A stretch of DNA of 28,936 nucleotides, taken from assembly GCA_900128585.1 (NCBI GenBank), contig LT642172.1, positions 1 to 28,936 on the forward strand. Direction: 5' to 3'. The notes under the pieces are model-generated. The model had not been told where the DNA came from, ran no database searches, and worked only from the letters and a program-made list of their open reading frames with translations. Shown here one piece after another: positions 16,817 through 25,070 of the stretch; the first letter of the stretch is position 1; each line of letters opens with the position of its first letter. The position numbers and the translations under genes are program-made. This DNA comes from Stramenopiles sp. TOSAG23-3 (lineage: Eukaryota; Sar).

Positions 16817-18133
16817 TTATTTAAATGACTTCATACACAGGTATAAGTAAATAGTCGTTACGGGAATATATTGTTTTTTGAAACAGAAATCAGAGGAAGC
16901 ATGCCTAAGAAAAATAGAAAGAAACTGTTTCGTTGAAATTACAAAAATATGCGCTTTCTCACGTTTTATACAATGATCGTACTGAAACTGGCAACAGTGA
17001 CGCAAACATCTAGGACCAAGTTGAAACTCAGTCCCGCACAGATCGTTGTTTTTACCATTAAAATTATGGACTCTATAAGGGAGCCTTTTTTTGTCAACGC
17101 TATGCACACTGCATGGCAGATCAACCAATTTGCATCCGCGTGCCTGAGCACACTTTCTATAATACTGCATTTCTGGCACATTACGTGAGCAGTGCGTATG
17201 CTGAGAACAGACAACCCTTGGATTGTAGTTCTGCGCGTGTTTATTCAAGTTTTCAAACGTAAGTGAGACTTTCTGCGACCTTAGCTGATTAATGACAGCA
17301 TGCAACTTCTCCAACTGCTTAGGATCTTTCTCGTGGATGGAGATTGGCCGTTCAGTCTTTTTATAACGGGTGGCAGCCTCTTTCAAAACTGCGTTACTAA
17401 AACGGAATCCGGCCGGAGGGTAACGTTGATGCTTCCATCCCTTGTTTAATTGCGTAATTGATTCATTCAGTTCAAACTGAATGCATGCCCCGACCCGTGA
17501 ATCGCTGTGCCACACAGTATTGTACTTGCGCCTACAGAGTGGAATATGTGGTACCATGAGCTCGACCATCCTACGGCTTAATAATATCCCTGCTCCTCCA
17601 ACAACAAAAGCAATAGTTCCCAACTTCTGGTCATTTGCTAGTGCAGGCTTTCCTATAATCCTGGGAACGTTAGGGTCCAATTCGCTGACCATCAACCTCA
17701 AGTTGTCTACGACGATCAACGTGTCGTCGTCAACGCATAAATACCAGTCTGCACGTGGATTATTCTTCCATGCAAGATAAAAACCAAACACCTGCAGATT
17801 GTTGCTTGAACCACTTGTTTCTTCGGGGGAAAATTTTTCTACCGTTGTCACGATCTCTGCGAGTGGCCCGTGCGCGCGCTCGAATGAGTATGCAAGGACG
17901 TTTCTGAATTCTTTGTGCCAACCTACGTGATTTTGGAAGAATCGCTCCCAAGACAATCCTCGCGAATGGTCGATAACCGTGAATATCTGGATAGCTGGAG
18001 CCACTGTAGAGGATCTTAGCGTAGAGCCCTTTTCGCGTATTCCAGTTGCTGACCAACGCAAATTTTGGTAAGTGTGGAATAACGCTAACACCGTTAAAAT
18101 AAGCAAGAGAGTAGGCACAATAACCGAACCCAT
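16817..18133 (-). CDS. GT31 Fringe-like glycosyltransferase with cysteine-rich C-terminal extension
   Basis: The 438-residue type II membrane protein has an N-terminal anchor (about 5-20, VIVPTLLLILTVLALF). The catalytic part is about 47-290: IQIFTVIDHSRG opens the fold, WYLCVDDDT (130-138) is the DxD metal site (Asp135-137), and FVVGGAGILLSRRM (176-189) matches the Fringe/C1GalT 'GGAG...SR' motif. HSDSRVGACI (209-218) is the 'DD..vG.c' motif, with the first Asp replaced by Ser. Members transfer galactose or GlcNAc in the Golgi. After residue 300 comes an unusual extension with ten cysteines between 309 and 388, then a hydrophobic/basic tail to 438 of uncertain reality. The start is the first in-frame ATG. 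A misjudged 3' splice could affect the last 50 residues. Confidence 0.83.
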   Translation of the reverse strand: MGSVIVPTLLLILTVLALFHTYQNLRWSATGIREKGSTLRSSTVAPAIQIFTVIDHSRGLSWERFFQNHVGWHKEFRNVLAYSFERAHGPLAEIVTTVEKFSPEETSGSSNNLQVFGFYLAWKNNPRADWYLCVDDDTLIVVDNLRLMVSELDPNVPRIIGKPALANDQKLGTIAFVVGGAGILLSRRMVELMVPHIPLCRRKYNTVWHSDSRVGACIQFELNESITQLNKGWKHQRYPPAGFRFSNAVLKEAATRYKKTERPISIHEKDPKQLEKLHAVINQLRSQKVSLTFENLNKHAQNYNPRVVCSQHTHCSRNVPEMQYYRKCAQARGCKLVDLPCSVHSVDKKRLPYRVHNFNGKNNDLCGTEFQLGPRCLRHCCQFQYDHCIKREKAHIFVISTKQFLSIFLRHASSDFCFKKQYIPVTTIYLYLCMKSFK

Positions 18134-18890
18134 TTCAAATAGTGCTTACCCTTTTGATGGGCGTTCGGCAATGAACTGTAATGAACTGATGTTAAAAAGG
18201 ATTCCATGAATTTGTAAATACAGATGGTGTCCTTGGTAAATTTCAAATTTTCAATTGTCAAATGAAAACCCATCTAGTTCTTCTTCGTCTATAAAATAAG
18301 CTAACTGTTTATTCTTCATAATAAAATCATCATCTTCTCTTCTTTCTTCTTCTACTTTTTTTTTTTTTAATCATTATTATTCATTCTGTTCTTGTTGTAT
18401 GTAAGTAATATTAATATCAATTAAATAGTCGTCTACCAACACTAATAATAATAATAAATTCTAAATCAAAAATTAAAAATTAAAACAGAGTAAAGTATTA
18501 TTATGAGGCAACCGGTAATAAGGAACCTGGGTAACGGTACCAGTCCACCCCGACGGTTCCAGGTACGCTAATACTTGTACACTATCACTAAGTACAACAT
18601 CTAAAGTGGAACTGCTCTCCACAAGTGGTCGCCCCCCTTAACTTGACGTTTCCTGTTCGCTCAGCTCTCTACTGTAGTAAAAACTGTAAAACTCTCACAG
18701 CTCCTGAGTAAAGAGAGGAAGAAATTATTACTGTAATTAATCGGTATAAATAAATTCATACCGTAGTAGTGTCTCTCTCTATTTTAATATAATAACTGTA
18801 CCAGGTGTGGTGACACAAATGATAATAGTGTATTTTATTATTTATATCTATAATTTAAATAAATGGTATTAATAAAACATTTTTAAAAAA
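18134..18890. other. Intergenic between GT31 and coiled-coil protein genes
   Basis: This AT-rich stretch has a T-run near 18358-18368, a GGTACC at 18536-18541 with nearby GGTTCCAGGTAC, and one TAGACGACT motif in reverse orientation (18427-18435). A less AT-rich patch at about 18600-18680 has no recognisable gene. Confidence 0.6.
18834..18839 (-). terminator. Candidate poly(A) signal of the coiled-coil protein gene
   Basis: TTTATT on the plus strand gives AATAAA on the minus strand, about 52 bases past the stop codon. This is a plausible distance, but chance is high in this AT-rich DNA. Confidence 0.3.
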
Positions 18891-20861
18891 TTAGGCGCTG
18901 TCTGCCAAGTCCTGAAGCTTTTCTTTCCTTTCGTCCAGCTTCTTTTTGAATGATGCTTGAGTGGATTTTTCGTGGTTCAACTCTGCTTTCGTATCTGCAG
19001 AAACCTTTCGCTGCTCGTTCAACTGGGCTTTCAAAAATTCTACTTTATCCTCCGACGACTTCTTTTCATCGAGTGCTTTCTTCACATCGGAAGAGGCCAT
19101 TTCCTGAACACGCTGGTCGTGCTCTAGTTCTAGTCTTCGCCGCTCCAGCCGGTCGCTATCCTCCATATCCCTATCACTTAGCACGCCCTTCAAAGCCTCT
19201 TGGACTGCGCGGCTCACCGCAGGATCCTTTTCCCCGTGCTGTCCTTTTCCCTTTGATGTTCGAAGGTTTTTCCTCTCTTTCTTGTTGCAGTTTTTGCCAC
19301 CCCCGCACCCAATGACAATATTGATTGCTTGCGGTTGCGGTGCGGCCTGTGCGACAGGAATTCGTGGGGGGTTGTTTCTCAAGGCGCTATGTGCTGATAG
19401 CACGGCCCCAAACCCTTGCATTAAGCCCTCCATCTGCTTCTGCGCATCGATTTGGGCCTGCTCGTCGATATCGGAGGTATCGAAGGCCTTGTTCCAGGTC
19501 GGCTTCATCCCCGCTTTCAGCAGCCTGGCCTCCGTCTTCCGGGTCTCCTCCTTCAGCTTGTTGACATCGTCGCGCATCCTTTCTTTTCGAATGCTCAGCT
19601 TCGATGTCTCCTCGCCCCGGGCTTTCTCGCCATTTGCAAACTCTAATTTTGCTTTCTTCAACTCCAATTCTGTCCTCTTCGCTATTCCCAGAGTCTTTGC
19701 TTTCTCCAACTCCAACGCTTTCATTCGGGTTCTTGCACCTTTCGCACTATTTGCGAGAGCACTTTCAGCTCGCTCGGTGGCTGCCCTCTTGTTCATTATG
19801 GACTCCAATGCTGCCTTTGCAGACTTTATGTCTGCCGCCCTCCCGAGGCGTTCTGCTTCCCGCAACTCGAGCTCCTTCGCGTACCCAGCCTGGAGGAGTT
19901 TATGCTTGCGCTGTTCCAATTCCGCGTTTTCTTGCGCCATTGCATTCTCCTTGGCCCGCTGCTTATTTGCCTCTGCTTGGAGCATACTTTGCCTCGTTGC
20001 AACTTTCTGCGCTTCTAAACGGTCCGCAGCAATTCTCTTTTTGGCTTCGTTCTTTACAGCTTCTTCTCTCTTGATTCTCTTCTCTTCTGCCGCGGCCTTC
20101 ATTGTTTTTAACTTCTCGACCTCTTCTTGTTCTTGCCTTATAAGAGAGGCAATCCCTGCCTGCTTTCGTGGGTTCTCGGTGGCGAGCGAGCGCTGCAAAT
20201 CCGATATCAATCTGTGGGCGTCGGCTTCAACTTTCTTCAGCGCGTGGCAGGCCACCATGGATTTCTTGCTTTGGGTTGTGCTCATCTTACCTTTGGAGCA
20301 TGCGCGAGATGTCTCGTAAAGACGTCCCATTGTGGCTGTTGCGCGTTTCAAAACGCTATCAACGTCGAGTTTGACCTTGATCAGTTCCCCTTCCATTTGT
20401 GCTTTATCCAAGGGTTTGAACTCTGGAAGGCAAGTGCCTTCAACAAAGTTAAAGTTCAAATTACCGGATCTCTCGTCGGTCCCCAGGGACACGCAAAAGT
20501 CCTTCTCGCCTAACTCTACGCTGCACTCCCCGTGAAAACATTCAGTGCTGTCACTGTCACAGAACTTATTCTTCGGGTTTGGGCAATTAAAGTGGGCGGC
20601 ATACTCGTCCGTTTGTGTCAAGTATTCCAACGATACTACTTGCTTCAAATTATACATTGAACAATCTCCCCAAACAGGCCTTTTACCCCGAACGGAGCCT
20701 AACAAATTTTCGTTCTGAGACACTTTAATCGGATATACATTCAAGCCATCAAAATTAACTTTCTTCCGGCATTGTGTGGGTGGGACGGCAGAAGTTGCAT
20801 CCGACAAAGAAGCAGTTACCACTGCAGCCAAGGCAACAAACAGCGTTTTCGCACTTGCCAT
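18891..20861 (-). CDS. Secreted protein: cysteine-rich head plus long coiled coil, unknown function
   Basis: The 656-residue protein begins with a signal peptide (1-25, ending SDATSA). The head (about 30-150) carries nine cysteines, including FNCPNPKNKFC and CFHGEC, and two more cysteines lie at 188 and 205. A highly charged Lys/Glu/Ala coiled coil runs over about 205-450. After a Gln/Pro/Ile-rich linker (480-520) containing GCGGGKNC comes a basic stretch, then a second coiled coil (about 570-655). The first ATG is at 20861; the longer frame starts with GTG at 20921 and would hide the signal peptide. The fold suggests an elongated extracellular or vesicle-lumen structural protein. No named family is recognised. 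It is the last of five minus-strand genes and shares its upstream region with a divergent secreted-protein gene. Confidence 0.78.
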   Translation of the reverse strand: MASAKTLFVALAAVVTASLSDATSAVPPTQCRKKVNFDGLNVYPIKVSQNENLLGSVRGKRPVWGDCSMYNLKQVVSLEYLTQTDEYAAHFNCPNPKNKFCDSDSTECFHGECSVELGEKDFCVSLGTDERSGNLNFNFVEGTCLPEFKPLDKAQMEGELIKVKLDVDSVLKRATATMGRLYETSRACSKGKMSTTQSKKSMVACHALKKVEADAHRLISDLQRSLATENPRKQAGIASLIRQEQEEVEKLKTMKAAAEEKRIKREEAVKNEAKKRIAADRLEAQKVATRQSMLQAEANKQRAKENAMAQENAELEQRKHKLLQAGYAKELELREAERLGRAADIKSAKAALESIMNKRAATERAESALANSAKGARTRMKALELEKAKTLGIAKRTELELKKAKLEFANGEKARGEETSKLSIRKERMRDDVNKLKEETRKTEARLLKAGMKPTWNKAFDTSDIDEQAQIDAQKQMEGLMQGFGAVLSAHSALRNNPPRIPVAQAAPQPQAINIVIGCGGGKNCNKKERKNLRTSKGKGQHGEKDPAVSRAVQEALKGVLSDRDMEDSDRLERRRLELEHDQRVQEMASSDVKKALDEKKSSEDKVEFLKAQLNEQRKVSADTKAELNHEKSTQASFKKKLDERKEKLQDLADSA

Positions 20862-20938
20862 GTTTTCCACGGATAGGGCTGTTAGTGTGTCTTGTCTCCC
20901 ACGCGTGACAGTAACTTTCACTAAACTACCTCTAAAAG

Positions 20939-20944
20939 TTTATA
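20939..20944 (-). promoter_or_regulatory. Candidate TATA box of the coiled-coil protein gene
   Basis: On the minus strand the sequence reads GGATATAAAC, with TATAAA about 78 bases before the ATG at 20861. A transcript starting some 30 bases downstream would have a leader of about 50 bases. Confidence 0.35.
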
Positions 20945-21683
20945 TCCACTGGAATTTTAAGCAAACGTGTCTTGTCACGTTTCGAAAACGGGAAGTTACC
21001 GTTGCAAAGGCGCCGTTTATACTAGAAGTCGGAAAGGGACGAATAGATTGTTCCCGACGATGCCAACCCCCCTTTCCTATTCCCTCTTCCCAATGCCCCT
21101 GACCTGCAAATACCACCAAAGCCGACCGTGAAGGTTCGTCGATACAATGCATGTTGTTGTAAATAAAAATATTTTTATATCCTATAATTATGTATACAAA
21201 TTGTTGTAGTAGACGAGGAGTAGACGAAGTTAAAATTGAAAGAATTTAAAAAACGGGGGGGGGGGGACCTCTACAGGCAGTTTGATAGGAAAACATTTTT
21301 GTTTCATACATAGGTGATGTGACCAGTCTATGTGTGCGTGAAAACATTGCTTTATTATAAAAATGTGTTTGGTAGTTAAAAACAGGAATATTTGTTTGTT
21401 TACTACGAGATGTTCCTATTCATTCCATACAACAATGATTGAAGTGGTCGTCCTCATTTTCTTTCAGTGCACTGCAGAATAGAATACAATGCACGATGGT
21501 ACCTTGGTATTTTGATGTTATTAATACACCATCCATCGTGTGGATTATATTATATGGATGTGGTATTGTATTATATAATGGTGGATAGGGAGGGAGGTGG
21601 ATAGGGATTTAAACGCTTTTAGGTGTTCTCTCTTGTTATGTTAACAACAATACTGCTAAACCAGTATATGAAAGGAAGAAGAT

Positions 21684-21700
21684 GTTTTATATTATAAAAC
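21684..21700 (+). promoter_or_regulatory. Palindromic candidate TATA box of the sequon-rich protein gene
   Basis: GTTTTATA, T, TATAAAAC is a perfect 17-base palindrome containing TATAAAA at 21693-21699. If it is a TATA box, transcription would begin close to 21725. That is too near the ATG at 21728 for it to be used well, and it favours the ATG at 21869. Confidence 0.4.
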
Positions 21701-21868
21701 TTCGGCCCTTTCCCTTTCTCGTCACGGATGCTATCAGAACTAGTCTCGAGTCTGATGTTGCATCGAGACGAGTATTCAACTCTTTATTTGCTGCCGTTTT
21801 TTGTGTTGATAAAAAGCTTTGACGTCCGGTTGCTGTCGAAACGTTTGTTCAATAGTATAACTCCAAGT

Positions 21869-22600
21869 ATGATAGTGCTAGACGTCTCCCGGAAAGTAAT
21901 TTGTCTGTTGCTTGTGGCCTCTTTTGCGTTTGGCCACAAAGTACGAAATAGTGATCCTGCCCCTTCATTGGCAGATAGTTTGCCGTCGAGTGAAATTAGT
22001 GAAGAAAATGCCACGGCAGTTGATAGTGTCACGGGAGCAGAAGGGAATGGAACGTCAGGGATAGACAGTTTAGTGCCGGAAAAGCCGACGGTCTGGGAGC
22101 CAAAGAAGGCCTACGAGACGTATTTAAAACATCATGAAAGGCACCAGGACCACCTGGCGACTTCGGATTCGAAAATTCGTGTAGCAAACGATCATCTAGA
22201 TGCCATCCACCATAAATTGTTTCACCATGAAGTGCGAAACGAACTGCTTAACCTCGCTGTTAAGAATTCCAGTGACCTGCAAATAGACAATATAAGGAAT
22301 TACATAGAAACCGTAGTCGCAGAGCGCTTTTCCCGTTTCTTGGGAAAGCCGAGGAAAGGTGCAGAGGCCGCTGTGGCCGAACCTGCAAGAGATTGTTTGG
22401 TTTGCCCCCCATCTGGATCGGAGCCTTCGCATGTGGGCGAAGACGACGAAAGTACCATGCAGAATTCGACTTCCGCGAATGTTACAGAAGCTGAGGATTA
22501 TAGGAGCCTTGCAAACCCTGAGAAGAAGAAGAAGAAGAAGAATCGTAACGGGACAAACGCAGCTCGTAACTCGACGAATGCCTCGGCGTCGTTGATTTAA
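21869..22600 (+). CDS. Small secreted, N-glycosylation-sequon-rich protein, unknown function
   Basis: Starting at 21869 the product is 243 residues with a good signal peptide (about 1-22, VICLLLVASFAFG). The frame is open back to another ATG at 21728, which would add 47 residues and bury the signal; I prefer 21869, where A stands at -3. Eight N-x-S/T sequons occur (Asn47, 60, 133, 199, 204, 227, 234, 237), a high density. The middle (80-165) is helical and His-rich (KHHERHQDHL, HHKLFHHEV). There are only two cysteines, in CLVC (176-179). The lysine run 219-224 is encoded by an AAG repeat. I recognise no family. It is likely a glycosylated extracellular or cell-surface protein. Confidence 0.68.
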   Translation: MIVLDVSRKVICLLLVASFAFGHKVRNSDPAPSLADSLPSSEISEENATAVDSVTGAEGNGTSGIDSLVPEKPTVWEPKKAYETYLKHHERHQDHLATSDSKIRVANDHLDAIHHKLFHHEVRNELLNLAVKNSSDLQIDNIRNYIETVVAERFSRFLGKPRKGAEAAVAEPARDCLVCPPSGSEPSHVGEDDESTMQNSTSANVTEAEDYRSLANPEKKKKKKNRNGTNAARNSTNASASLI

Positions 22601-23156
22601 AACACAGTCCGGGAGCGCGGAACATTTTTGGGGGTCATAAACGTTCATGTTAAGAAGAACGTGTCGAAGTGTTGTGTGAATTTTATAAAAAGGAAAAAGC
22701 TATTTCTTATAAAAAGAGTTTGGTTTCTCGAAAATTACTCCTCAGCAGAGTACAGTTCCTTTTCTATTATAAAAGAAACTTCTACCGGTATTAATACCTG
22801 GTACCTGGTATTATACCAGGTACCGCCTCTCCTGCTTTTATTACCTTAACACGAATCAAGCTTCGTCGACGACTGATGCTGTGCTGTTGGTATAATACAT
22901 TATTACACACGGAAAAAAACAAAGAAGAAACAACCGTTATAATAAGTAAATCATCACAACACAACATCAACAACAACAAAAAATAATAATAATAGAAGGA
23001 AGAAAGAAAGAAAGAAAAACAAGCGGTTTTTGTCGTGTGTGGTTCATTGAATGTCAAAGAAGAACGGTGGGTGGATTAAATCGAAATTAATATGTTTTGC
23101 CATACGTATTTTGTAGGTTCCAACGGTCTGATAAGACGTAAACAAGTTCTTGAGAG
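22601..23156. other. Intergenic between sequon-rich and ankyrin-BTB genes
   Basis: This AT-rich stretch includes the GGTACC palindrome at 22787-22824 and purine runs (GAAAGAAAG near 23000). No gene is supported. Confidence 0.65.
22787..22824. repeat. Perfect GGTACC palindrome
   Basis: GGTACCTGGTAT (22800-22811), one T, and ATACCAGGTACC (22813-22824) are perfect 12-bp inverted arms. They are preceded by GGTATTAATACC, itself a palindrome. Twenty-four bases are identical to 16683-16706. Confidence 0.9.
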
Positions 23157-25016
23157 ATGAGAGAAAAGCTTGGTTCACTGCTCGATTCAGACAGGTGGTT
23201 ATGGTCTACGGCCGTTCCGCGGGATATTGAAAAGTTGTTGGGCGCGGCGAGCTGCGGCAAAAGTGTAGTTTTGGAGACCGATAAGTTTGGCAACACGCCA
23301 TTGCACCTTTGTGCAAAGTATGGAGCATCAACGGGCGTTCTAGAAACCGTGGCGACAGCAAACCTTGCACAGTGCAAAATGCAGAACAATACTGGGAAAG
23401 TCCCCCTACATTTGGCGGCACAACGCGGTTTTTGTGAACTTGTCCGAGCCCTATTCGAACTGGACCCAGAGACGTCCATGGTGAAAAATAAATACGGCAG
23501 CACCGCCCTTGAGTGCGCAAAGCGAAACAACCAGGATATCTCCTCCGTATTTTTGAAATCATTGATGCGGGAAAGGGGCTTTTTGGTGGGGGTGCCGTCC
23601 CTTTTGGAGCGCAGCGAAACGTGGGTTGACACCACGCCAAGCGACGTAGCTGCTTTGATAAAGAAGAATCCTTTTTCAATCCGAACCAAAGACAAGAATG
23701 GGTACTTGCCCGTTCATTTAGCGTTGCACTGGGACGCACCGACTGAGACGTTAATGTACATTGTAGAAGAAAACGTAAGCGTAATGCTTGACAATAAGGC
23801 GGCCCCAATATGGAAGCACGTGACGCCGAAGCAGGTGGATAATTTACTAAAGAGATTCCCAAACGCCTGCACGGACGCTCTGGACGAAAAGACGGGGCGT
23901 ACTATTTTGTCCGTCGCGGTCGTAAACAACGCCCCGGTAGAGACAATCGTGCATTTAATAGAATTAAACGTCCAGGCGCTCTTGCGTGGAGGCGAGGTAG
24001 GTTGGAAGTATGCTACTGTTGAGCACGCAGAAGCTTTGTGGGAAACCATCGTTACCCCCGAAAACACCCCTACGGTACAGGCGAGGGCGAAGGCTTTGCA
24101 CTTGGCCGTCAGCCATGGGGCAACGGAAGACGTTGTCCTTCGTTTGGTCCATTTCTTCCCACAAGCCTGCGAAACGAAAGATCCGAAAACCCTTCAATTG
24201 CCGCTGCACGTCGCCACAATCTGCCGGTTTGCCCATCTCGTGCCCCCCCTGCTGGCATTTTATCCAGCGGCGCGGTTCTCGCGAGACAGGGTCGGCCGGA
24301 CCCCGTCGGACTATGCGAAGCTGGACGAAAGGTGCGCAGGCATTGCTGCAACACTCGCTTACCTTGCTGGTGAGTCCAGCGTAGTCAACACTGAAAAATG
24401 GTCGTATTGCCTCGTGGACGGCGTTCCAGAAGATGAAACCGTGGTAGAGACGAGCTGCAGCACGGCACGGAGCGCTGCTAGTACATCTAGGAGCACCGCA
24501 AGGAGTGCGCGGCCCGTATTGAACACGGGGCGGCGTTTATACTTTGAAGCCTTCGAATGCCTGCGGCAAAGCGACATGCAAATCGTGGTCGGCACGGGGC
24601 CCAACCGAAAGTTCATCGATGCGCACACCAAAGTGCTAAAGCTAAGGTCAAGGTATTTCAAATCAAAGATACGGGGGAGGTGGGCTGAAATGGGGCGCGA
24701 AATTCATTTCAAGCAGATGGATCCTTACTTTGTTTCGCTCATCATCCGCTACTGCCACGAAGGTCGATTTTCCATCGATATTCTCCGGAAATCACACCTC
24801 ACAGTCCTGGAAGTCGCCAAAGAACTGGACGTTCCTGGTTTGATTGCCATTTGTGAGGCATGGGGAATGGGGGGGGGGGGACTAATCTCGCCATCTTTCG
24901 ATTACAAAACAATCCCTGAAGAATTGAAAAATGAAAAAGAAACAGAGGATTACTTGAAAGCACCGTCCTCGCAAGAAGTTAATATAAAAAATGGAAAAAA
25001 GATGTCATTTAAATGA
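23157..25016 (+). CDS. Ankyrin-repeat and BTB/POZ domain protein
   Basis: The 619-residue protein has an N-terminal ankyrin block (about 22-135) with clear repeats: GNTPLHLCAKYGA (45-57), GKVPLHLAAQRGF (80-92) and GSTALECAKRNN (114-125). A second divergent block runs from about 155 to 400, including GYLPVHLALHW, AKALHLAVSHGA and LQLPLHVATICR. A Ser/Thr/Arg-rich linker (432-452) leads to a BTB domain (about 464-570) with MQIVVGTGPNRKFIDAHTKV (474-493), LKLRSRYF and a Tyr-Cys-His-rich helix. Such proteins commonly act as substrate adaptors for cullin-3 ubiquitin ligases; that role is inferred. A run of 12 Gs (24869-24880) encodes Gly572-575 just after the BTB domain, a slippage-prone spot. The start is the first ATG. 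Confidence 0.87.
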   Translation: MREKLGSLLDSDRWLWSTAVPRDIEKLLGAASCGKSVVLETDKFGNTPLHLCAKYGASTGVLETVATANLAQCKMQNNTGKVPLHLAAQRGFCELVRALFELDPETSMVKNKYGSTALECAKRNNQDISSVFLKSLMRERGFLVGVPSLLERSETWVDTTPSDVAALIKKNPFSIRTKDKNGYLPVHLALHWDAPTETLMYIVEENVSVMLDNKAAPIWKHVTPKQVDNLLKRFPNACTDALDEKTGRTILSVAVVNNAPVETIVHLIELNVQALLRGGEVGWKYATVEHAEALWETIVTPENTPTVQARAKALHLAVSHGATEDVVLRLVHFFPQACETKDPKTLQLPLHVATICRFAHLVPPLLAFYPAARFSRDRVGRTPSDYAKLDERCAGIAATLAYLAGESSVVNTEKWSYCLVDGVPEDETVVETSCSTARSAASTSRSTARSARPVLNTGRRLYFEAFECLRQSDMQIVVGTGPNRKFIDAHTKVLKLRSRYFKSKIRGRWAEMGREIHFKQMDPYFVSLIIRYCHEGRFSIDILRKSHLTVLEVAKELDVPGLIAICEAWGMGGGGLISPSFDYKTIPEELKNEKETEDYLKAPSSQEVNIKNGKKMSFK

Positions 25017-25070
25017 ATTTAATTATAATAGTCTGGATCGTGGGTGGGAACATTGGATTACACTGGAAGG

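Larger units (their letters stand above)
20862..21868. other. Divergent upstream region of two secreted-protein genes
   Basis: This is about 1 kb with a moderately GC-rich part next to the coiled-coil gene (20880-21150) and AT-rich DNA beyond. It contains a run of 12 Gs (21255-21266), one GGTACC (21498-21503), candidate TATA boxes facing each gene, and a 17-base palindrome (21684-21700). A 70-codon ATG frame on the minus strand (20940-21152) has no supporting feature and sits where a promoter is expected. Confidence 0.6.

Noticed and set aside
19282-20319. Plus-strand open frame of 345 codons
   Set aside because: It is antisense to the Lys/Glu/Ala coiled-coil gene. Its Ser/Phe/Ala-rich translation is the expected shadow of such a coiled coil.
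20940-21152. Minus-strand 70-codon ATG frame upstream of the coiled-coil gene
   Set aside because: It has no domain, signal peptide or homology cue, and it overlaps the likely promoter, including the TATA candidate.
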